NCBI GenBank assembly: GCA_034440615.1
Contig: JAOTOM010005053.1
Coordinates: 191,501-255,500 of the forward strand
Source: Ashinkailepas kermadecensis
Lineage: Eukaryota > Arthropoda > Thecostraca > Neolepadidae
DNA: 64,000 nucleotides
Reading direction: 5' to 3'
Shown: piece by piece, positions 56,835 through 64,000 of the stretch
How the letters are laid out: each line of letters opens with the position of its first letter
Position numbering within the stretch: position 1 is the first letter of the stretch
Notes under the pieces: model-generated
Told to the model about the DNA's origin: nothing
What the model saw: the letters and a program-made list of their open reading frames with translations, nothing else
Databases searched by the model: none
Position numbers and translations under genes: made by a program

Positions 56835-57460
56835 CTGCCGGTCTGACGGTCTGCTGGTCTGACGGTCTGCCAGTCCGCTGGTCTGACGGTCTGACGGTCT
56901 GCCGGTCTGACGGTCTGCTGGTCAGCTGACCTGCCGGTCTGACGGTCTGCGTTGGTTGGGTTGACGGTCTGCCGGTCTGACGGTCTGCTGACCTGCGTCT
57001 GACGGTCTGACGGTCTGACGGTTGCTGACCTGCCGGTCTGACCGTCTGTCGGTCTGACGGTCTGCTGACCTGCCGGTCTGACGGTCTGTCGGTCTGACGG
57101 TCTGCTGACCTGCCGGTCTGACGGTCTGACGGTCTGACGGTCTGACGGTCTGCTGGTCTGCTGGTCTGCTGAGCCTGTTGGGCCTGCCAGTCTGCTGGCC
57201 TGCTGATCTGCTAACCTGCCGGTCTGCCGGTCTGCCAGTCTGCTGGTCTGCTGACCTGCTGGTATGCCAGTCTGCTGGCCTGCTGGACCTGTTAGGTCTG
57301 CCGATCTCCTGGTCCCTGCCGGTTTGCTGGTCTCTGCCGGTTTGCTGGTCTCTGCCGGTCTGCTGGTCTGCCGGTCTGCTGGTCTGCCGGTCTGCTGGTC
57401 TGCCAGTCTGCTGGTCTGCCAGTCTGCTGGTCTGCCGGTCTGCTGGTCTGTCGGTCCTCA
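56835..57460 (+). repeat. 8-10-bp GGTCTGAC/GGTCTGCC repeat
   Basis: Left part GGTCTGACGGTCTGAC, right part CTGGTCTGCCGGTCTGCTGG. A clear shift in variant type occurs at about 57,150. Frames such as ADQQTGRPADRQ are artefacts. Confidence 0.93.
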
Positions 57461-58666
57461 CTCAGCGTGACCCGGCAGTTCGTGGGCCGGCCGGCCGGCT
57501 ATAGCTGCCCGGCCGGCCCGGCCAACATCAACAGCTGATGACCGGCTGTGGCGGCCGACATCAACAGCTGACGGCCGGCTGTGGCGGCTGCTCGCCGCCG
57601 GACGGAGGTCACCTGACCTTGACGGTGACGTCACATCAGCAGCCTGCGCGGCGGCGGCCGGCTGCTGCTGCTGTTCCGCGCTCCTCTCGGCTCTCGGTAG
57701 TCAGCTGGTTTGTGGCTGACATTAATTGACGCTGTGTGTCGGTGTCTGATCATTCTGAAACCGGGATTATCCACGCAGCCTAGTGGCAAAAAGAAGTCAC
57801 TGCGTTTTTCATACCGTGTTATTATATTAACTACACTGATAATAATGTACAGGCACTTGTGAACTCGTACGCACGAGCTCACTACAGCCATGTTTTAATG
57901 GAGAAGACGAAGAAATGTCCAACACGCTGAAAAGGTAGTGTGGCTAGCAGCTACATCATACGCTAAGCAACATAGGAAAGCAGAGGCATAATCTCATAAT
58001 AAGGCAATAGCTCACCATGCTCGTACATATCTCAAAACTGAATGGGAAGATCGCATTTTCACTCTGGAGGGAGAGACTGAGAGCCATCAGCCAGCGCATT
58101 TCCCTTGCACAAAGCAGGCAGCGGGTAGCTAAGCCAACCCGGACGTAAGCTGGGTGAACATGACGATTGTTCGCTACCGAATCATTTGCTTCTCTGCTCC
58201 TTTTCCCATGCTAAAATGCGATTTGGTTCGGTCTAATAAGTACACGTTCCGAGATGGGATGACAGCACGAACCAATCCCTTTTCTATTTCGAAATGCATT
58301 CGAAGTTCATTCGGAAGATCCGGAACACGTTTCACAGGAAACTGACCGCAGTAACAATGCTGCACGAAATTCGCATGCACTAGGCGGGGCTAACCAAGGT
58401 CGATCTAAGTCAGACAAGGTCAATCAAGGTCAATCAAGCAAACCAATCGCTGTGATTAGCTGAGATTCAATGAGACTCCGCCGCCGAAACTGTTCAGACT
58501 AGGTCCGCTATTCCCTGAAGGAAGATGACCCACATAACGCCTCATACCATGCGACCTAAGACAGACTGACCGAGGTCACAGATGGTCCAAATATGAACAT
58601 GAATAGTGTGTTGTTGCACGATTTTTTGCCGGTATGATATATTTCCCAATCCATCGATCCCATTCC
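57461..58666. other. Unassigned DNA
   Basis: GC-rich GGCCGGCCGG patches at 57,485-57,660. GTCAATCAAGGTCAATC at about 58,420. No gene I can support. Confidence 0.4.
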
Positions 58667-58667
58667 A

Positions 58668-59275
58668 TCACTTCCACTGCATCACTACACACTGCGTCAC
58701 TCCCACTGCATCACTACACACCACATCACTCCCGCTACATCACTACACACTGCGTCACTCCCACTGCATCACTACACACCACATCACTCCCGCTACATCA
58801 CTACACACTGCGTCACTCCCACTGCATCACTACACATCACATCACTCCCGCTACATCACTACACACTGCGTCACTCCCACTGCATCACTACACAGCACAT
58901 CACTCCCGCTACATCACCACACACTGCGTCACTCCCACTGCATCACTACACACCACATCACTCCCGCTACATCACCACACACTGCGTCACTCCCACTGCA
59001 TCACTACACACCACATCACTCCCGCTACATCACCACACACTGCGTCACTCCCACTGCATCACTACACATCACATCACTCCCGCTACATCACTACACACTG
59101 CGTCACTCCCACTGCATCACTACACACCACATCACTCCCGCTACATCACTACACACTGCGTCACTCCCACTGCATCACTACACATCACATCACTCCCGCT
59201 ACATCACTACACACTGCGTCACTCCCACTGCATCACTACACACCACATCACTCCCGCTACATCACCACACACTAA
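58668..59275 (+). repeat. 58-bp minisatellite (29+29 dimer)
   Basis: TGCGTCACTCCCACTGCATC and CACATCACTCCCGCTACATC alternate, each 29 bp, about ten dimers. TGCGTCAC starts at 58,693, 58,751 and 58,809. Frames of 210-240 codons are artefacts. Confidence 0.95.
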
Positions 59276-59394
59276 GTCATTCCCACTTCCGCTACAATCC
59301 ACCAATCCACCAATCCTGCATGTCGTAAACGTGCGCCATGCAAAGCAAGATCAATCGACTCAATGCTCAAATGAAGTACTTCTTCTCACACCCA

Positions 59395-60032
59395 CAATCT
59401 TCAGATCCAACAAACCAAGCCGCCACTATCTCCAAATCCCATAAACCGAGCATCCACCATCTCAAGATCCCATGAATCAGGCATCCACCATTTCCAGACC
59501 CCATAAACCAAGCATCCACCATCTCCAGATCCCATGAATCAGGCACCCACCATCTCCAGATCCCATGAATCAGGCATCCACCATTTCCAGACCCCATAAA
59601 CCAAGCATCCACCATCTCCAGATCCCATGAATCAGGCACCCACCATCTCCAGATCCCATGAATCAGGCACCCACCATCTCCAGATCCCATGAATCAGGCA
59701 CCCACCATTTCCAGACCCCATAAACCAAGCATCCACCATCTCCAGATCCCATGAATCAGGCATCCACCATTTCCAGACCCCATAAACCAAGCATCCACCA
59801 TCTCCAGATCCCATGAATCAGGCACCCACCATCTCCAGATCCCATGAATCAGGCACCCACCATTTCCAGACCCCATAAACCAAGCATCCACCATCTCCAG
59901 ATCCCATGAATCAGGCATCCACCATTTCCAGACCCCATAAACCAGGCATCCACCATCTCCAGATCCCATGAATCAGGCACCCACCATCTCCAGATCCCAT
60001 GAATCAGGCACCCACCATCTCCAGATCCCATG
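59395..60032 (+). repeat. 31-bp minisatellite
   Basis: Two unit types alternate irregularly: CATCTCCAGATCCCATGAAT plus CAGGCACCCAC, and CATTTCCAGACCCCATAAAC plus CAAGCATCCAC. About 20 units. Confidence 0.95.
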
Positions 60033-60479
60033 AACCATCCGCGTGTGCAGTACCCGCCGATACATACGTGTGGGTATCAGATACCCATGGGGAATCTGTG
60101 CCACGACTGTTGGGACAGCCCCCCCTCCCCCACAGGCCCAGTGCCCCGACCAGCGCCTTCGATCTGGCCGCCGCGAAAACCGGTCTCCCGACTGCGGAAT
60201 CAAAATAGAGGAGTGAGAGCTAAAAGCCAAAAGCGCGCTGTCCAATAACTGACGTAACAACATGCAGCTGGTCATCCTATGTCGGTTGCCAAGGACACAA
60301 CACCAAGCATTTCCCGCACGCACGCCATTTCGAAATGAGAGATAAACATGCGAGTGACGGGTACGTAAATCCTTCTCCGTCCAGTCCAGGTGTCCGGATC
60401 ACGCGGGCGAAATCCGACCAGACACGAACCCCGGCGACGACCGGTGTTCATCATGTGGCGCGAGCGACGTGTGCGGCCG
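60033..60479. other. Unassigned spacer
   Basis: No gene seen. Confidence 0.4.
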
Positions 60480-60676
60480 ACCGACCTCGGCGACCGCGGC
60501 GACCCCGGCGACCCTGGCGATCTCGACGACCCTAGCGATCTCGGCGACCCTGTCGATCTCGACGACCCTGTCCATCTCGGCGACCCTGGTGACCCCGGAG
60601 ACCCCGGCGACCCTGGAGATCTCGGCGACCCTGGCGATCTCGGCGACCCCGGCGACCCCGGTGACCGCGGCCGGAG
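60480..60676 (+). repeat. 9-bp CGGCGACCC repeat
   Basis: CGGCGACCC, CGGCGATCT and CGACGACCC units, about 20. It reads as GDPGDLGD (plus) or RVAEIARV (minus), artefacts. Confidence 0.93.
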
Positions 60677-61074
60677 TCGGAGGCGAGGCGTGTCGGCAGT
60701 TGGCGGTGTCGGTCCGCCCGCCTGGCAGCGGCCGCCGCCGCAGACGTGGAGCCACAGAGCTGGCAGCTGCTGCGGCCGCCCCGGGGCATCACGCAGCGGT
60801 GCGCGCCGAAACTGCCCGCCGTCGGACGGCCCGGACCGCCTCGGGCCAGAACTGCGCGGCGGCCACACGGCAGCCGGTCGCCGTGCTGAAGAAAGTAGAA
60901 CTACTCTCTTTAAGAACTTTGTGTCCTTCTTTACTTTGTTGTGTCTTTCTTCACTTTCTTTCTTTAAGAACTTCTTACTTGTTTTTTTTATATAAACGCA
61001 GTCCGAATTCTTGCTGTGCAGAGCTAATACTAAGCAGAGCTTGTTGCGTGAACCCTGGCCCCACCACCCTCTCG
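60677..61074. other. Unassigned DNA
   Basis: CTTTCTTTAAGAACTT and CTTTGTGTCCTTCTTTACTT recur around 60,900-60,980. One plus frame ends in CCVNPGPTTLSL, where NPGP recalls the 2A-like words near LINE ORF starts, but nothing else supports this. Confidence 0.35.
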
Positions 61075-61284
61075 CTCGATGTCCCATCAGGCAACCTTGT
61101 CTGATGGGACATCGAACGCGGTGGTGGTTGCTGGGTTTACGACGCGTTGGTTGTTTGGTTATACAGCGTTGCCAATCTCTCACGCCGGCTGATCGCCAGC
61201 AAAGAGTAGCGACAGGCGGGACTCGAACGCACAACCTTTCGGTTGTGAGACAGGCACCCTACCACTATGCTACTCGCCCCCTCG
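61075..61284 (-). mobile_element. tRNA-derived SINE copy 5
   Basis: Minus-strand head with GAGTAGC and GCTACTC ends that pair as a 7-bp acceptor stem, A-box TAGCATAGTGGTAGGGTGCC, and B-box GCGTTCGAGTCCCGC. The body reads GCGATCAGCCGGCGTGAGAG, then ATTGGCAACGCTGTATAACC and CGCGTCG. The anticodon loop region CTCACAA recalls tRNA-Val(CAC), but the anticodon stem does not pair well. The body runs into the hairpin at 61,076-61,115. Confidence 0.75.
61076..61115. repeat. Perfect 15-bp hairpin
   Basis: TCGATGTCCCATCAG, a 10-base loop, then CTGATGGGACATCGA. Beyond an internal loop, CCACCACC on the left pairs with GGTGGTGG on the right, extending the stem. Confidence 0.9.
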
Positions 61285-61412
61285 CCCGCACAGTAACAAG
61301 CCGTCATGCAAAAAAACGGATGGCTGATTGGACATCGCGTGGCGAGGTTTGCTTCCTAAACAGTGAAAGCGGCGTACACGTGTCTTGGCTGACAAACCTC
61401 TGTCGGGGTGAC

Positions 61413-61450
61413 ATGGGAGGGGGAGGGGAGGGGGAGGGGGAGGGGGAGCT
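61413..61450 (+). repeat. GGGGGA repeat with G-quadruplex motif
   Basis: GGGAGGGGGAGGGGAGGGGG and three more G5 runs separated by single A. Confidence 0.9.
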
Positions 61451-61930
61451 CACTCTGTGCGGACCTGTTAAAGCAATTGGAACACATACACAGCACTTGT
61501 TAGCTGTCAGGGGTAGGGTAAGACGGTGGCGCACAAAATTGGATCAAGGGCGGGGGAGAGGCAGCCGTTGGCATGAGTATTGCACGAGTTATAATACTAG
61601 CCGTGCGCATACCCCTGTGCCTGCGATCGCTCCAGTCTCCAGGGTCTCTCCAGGGGCAAGAGAATGCTGTAGAGTTCGGGAAGAGCCAAGAAATGCCCAT
61701 TGATTCACACTGGAAAGACGGAGATTCTGTTGCCACACGCAGGAAACTCCCACCGCCAGGCAAATGTAGCAGCATCTATGTTTAGATTTCTTCTCTATTC
61801 TTTCCTCTACCGAAATCGGCGGGAGGAAGACACCACACCGCACCTTAAAGAACAAGGAAACTAAACACTATTAGAGCGGTAATTCGGCACTGCATAGTCA
61901 CGTAGTGTGTAGTTTTAGCTTATATAATAT
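61451..61930. other. Unassigned DNA
   Basis: No gene seen. Confidence 0.4.
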
Positions 61931-61931
61931 A

Positions 61932-61932
61932 C

Positions 61933-61994
<62 letters not shown>
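61932..61994. repeat. (AT)n microsatellite
   Basis: About 31 uninterrupted AT dinucleotides. Confidence 0.97.
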
Positions 61995-61996
<2 letters not shown>

Positions 61997-62755
61997 TGCA
62001 TAGCGCTGCATACAACACGACATATTGCTGGCATGCGTAGTGCATACCTCGTTATAGAAAATACTGTCCAAAGAGAGACGCCAAACACCATTACTGCCAC
62101 CGTAGGAGGCACCGCACGCCATTACGCAGCCGGAAATATAACTCCAAACAAGTCGCCATCTGGAAGATAAACGATCGGCTAACACGCACGCGGACATGCT
62201 GAGGCGGACGGAAGGACGACAGCGAGGTGGGCGCCGACGTGGTCCGGCGCCAGCGGCGCCAACTCCCCCCCCCCCTCCCCCGGGGACGTGATCCAGCACC
62301 AGAGGGCCGAGTCCGATGCACGGCTCCGGATTCCCAAAAATGTACGTGGGAACAGACATCTGACAGAAGTTTGTTTTGATCTTCTCGAGCAGAGCTCCGA
62401 CTTCCTGAATAGGCTTCTGTGTATTGTGGGCGCCCTTTCAACTATAATGAATCGTCTCGTTTGTACAACACACAGCTATGACAATATAATCATGAAAACG
62501 TGCTCGTGACAACTGCTATTTTCCTCATTTCAATATTTTTTTGGTGTATTGTTCCTGATGCGTTTCGCCGCCATTACTGGTCTGGACGTCTTTGGCCCGT
62601 ATTCCCCACACCGCGAGAAGTTAATTCCAGTGACCTGCTGTGACGTCATCGTGGTGACCGGCAGTCAGCTGGTGGCGGGTTAGCTGGCCAGGAGTGCGCA
62701 GACGTTGACAGGAGTCGTCGGATGCGGATGTTGGATGTTGCATATTGGAGTTAGG
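61995..62755. other. Unassigned DNA
   Basis: GGCGCCAGCGGCGCC palindrome and a C-run near 62,250-62,280. No gene. Confidence 0.4.
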
Positions 62756-62756
62756 C

Positions 62757-62915
62757 CGGACACATCTCATCATTGACATCACATCATCATCACATCAGGT
62801 GTGGACAGTCACACTAGACACATCTCATCATTGACATCACATCATCATCACATCAGGTGTAGACAGTCACACCGGATACATCACATCAGTCACATCACAT
62901 CAGCATCACGTCAGG
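62757..62915 (+). repeat. 58-bp minisatellite, three copies
   Basis: CACATCTCATCATTGACATC plus ACATCATCATCACATCAGGTG and a spacer, about 2.7 units. Confidence 0.9.
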
Positions 62916-62924
62916 TGTTACAGG

Positions 62925-63205
62925 GTTGGATTTGTGCTTCGTAATCCTGGGTGCGCAGAGGAAGATGTTCCAGTAATCGAAAACGGAACTTTTTTTCCCC
63001 CTCCAAACTGTGACATTAGAATCTCAGTTTGTATTTGTCGGTGAATCTTGAGTACTTTGTCACGGAGCAGTTCACTGTCAAATAACGCCATTCAGCCTGC
63101 AAATGAGAATACTGGGAAGATCAGCTTCTGGAGAGGATGATGTTCTGGATACCACAACTCCAGGAAAGCCTATTCACCAACCCTGGACGGGTACACATCA
63201 GTGGT
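62925..63205 (-). pseudogene. Dispersed family copy B
   Basis: Diverged copy of the segment at 48.57-48.83 kb: GGAGAGGATGATGTTCTGG is identical in both, and TTTGTAATCCT and GTGAATCTTGAGTACTTTG have close counterparts. Minus-strand frame RTSSSPEADLPSILICRLNG aligns to copy A but contains four stops, so this copy is older or more decayed. Confidence 0.55.
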
Positions 63206-63735
63206 CTGAGCCCACCACAGTGATAAATTATTAGTGAATTAGGGTGGAATATACCACTTTCTGAACACTCAATTGACATCCTTGTCCAAGAAGTATCGAC
63301 ATCCTGATCCTTGGTGCATGCTTATGAAGTCCTTGTGTTTCCTTTCTAACAGTATCTTGTTCATATCATGTTCGTGCTCTCGATAAGGAATGGTGATACA
63401 CGAGCAAAGCAATTTCAGTTTAAGGGATTACCTATAATGTGACATGGCATACAATACCAGTTAATAGCATAGGTATTATTCTCTTGATCCCAAATATAGT
63501 TTTTCCTAAATTATGAATCTGAAAACAAATCATAAAGGTACAATTATAAGTACCTAAACCATTTGTTAAAATTTGAGTCTGAAAGATGTCAGAAACATTT
63601 TAAATGACACTAAATCCATGTCAAATTTCGACATCCTACTGTGCTGGTATCGACATCTCACACCTAACAAAAAACCAATATTTTAACCCTGGCCCACCAG
63701 GAGGCGCTAGTGATGCGAATTAGAGGAGATGACGT
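63206..63735. other. Unassigned AT-rich DNA
   Basis: May continue the dispersed element. The words GACATCCT and TATCGACATC recur. No gene. Confidence 0.35.
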
Positions 63736-63737
63736 CG

Positions 63738-63930
63738 CGGCCGATTGCGTGATAGGCAGAGGTGCAGCCGGAGGTATGGCTGAAGGTGTAGCTGTAGATA
63801 TGTGCGTAGGCATAGGCACATATATATAGGCAAACGTGCACGGGCGGGGACATAGGCGGAACTATCGATGAAGGCATTAGCGAAGGAATAGGCAATGGCA
63901 TAGACAAAGACGCAGACGGAGGCACAGGTA
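63738..63930 (+). repeat. Degenerate 6-bp-type GGCATA/GGCGGA repeat
   Basis: GGCATAGGCACATATATATA, then CGGAACTATCGATGAAGGCA and ATAGGCAATGGCATAGACAA. Hexamer spacing of AGGC/AGAC words, strongly diverged. Confidence 0.6.
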
Positions 63931-64000
63931 CAACTAGTCGGAGACATGCTTTTCCTGAAAGCGGGATTGATGCTGAAGTGGGTACACGGCATCTGAGTAG

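Noticed and set aside
60960..61110. 2A-like peptide (NPGP) marking a LINE ORF start
   Set aside because: Only four residues match. The upstream D-V/I-E-x residues are absent and no endonuclease domain follows.
61203..61284. Functional tRNA-Val gene on the minus strand
   Set aside because: The acceptor stem pairs well but the anticodon stem does not, and the SINE core follows.

Overview
This looks like a gene-poor, repeat-dominated stretch of an animal nuclear genome, most likely an arthropod. The arthropod call is an inference. It rests on dispersed TTAGG-like tracts (about 24.77-24.88 kb and 49.5-49.96 kb), on relics of I-group and CR1/L2-type LINEs, and on tRNA-derived SINEs. I found no intact protein-coding gene, no rRNA, no convincing functional tRNA, no CRISPR array and no bacterial-type operon. 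Most of the very long open frames, up to about 920 codons, are by-products of tandem repeats that lack stop codons and should not be annotated as genes.

By my own rough tally about 24 kb of the 64 kb is tandem repeat, made of some 40 arrays with unrelated units of 2 to about 93 bp. The largest are at 9.5-11.3 kb (TGTGATGG-type), 15.2-16.9 kb (20-bp unit), 19.9-20.6 kb (22 bp), 23.2-24.5 kb (hexamer), 26.5-28.1 kb (22 bp), 30.4-31.3 kb (about 32 bp), 31.85-33.0 kb (62-72 bp), 34.45-36.9 kb (26/33 bp), 38.4-40.3 kb (21/23 bp), 58.7-59.3 kb (58 bp) and 59.4-60.0 kb (31 bp). Several show higher-order structure.

Between the arrays lie transposon relics. (1) At 1.5-3.56 kb there is a broken transposase-like gene whose conserved blocks resemble the RAG1-core/Transib type of recombinase. 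(2) At 4,822-5,691 there is an 870-bp hAT-type MITE with matching terminal inverted repeats and a perfect 8-bp target duplication. It carries GGAGCC hexamer arrays inside both ends. (3) At 14,129-14,940 there is a second hAT-like MITE whose interior is a 93-bp minisatellite. (4) At 6,584-7,411 there is an inverted, hairpin-forming minisatellite bracketed by 8-bp direct repeats. (5) At 21.4-22.35 kb there is a CR1/L2-type LINE 3' end. (6) At 45.2-51.4 kb there is a decayed I-group LINE with endonuclease, reverse transcriptase, RNase H and C-terminal zinc-knuckle pieces, interrupted by about 3 kb. (7) At 53.76-54.84 kb there is a 5'-truncated LINE that landed inside a minisatellite. (8) Five SINE copies share a central core but carry different tRNA-like heads. 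(9) A dispersed family sits at 48.6 and 63.0 kb, and its reading frame can still be aligned between the two copies.

The most interesting theme is that at least three tandem arrays sit exactly inside structures with transposon ends. This suggests that non-autonomous DNA elements seed or carry minisatellites in this genome. The most interesting single object is the RAG1-like transposase relic.
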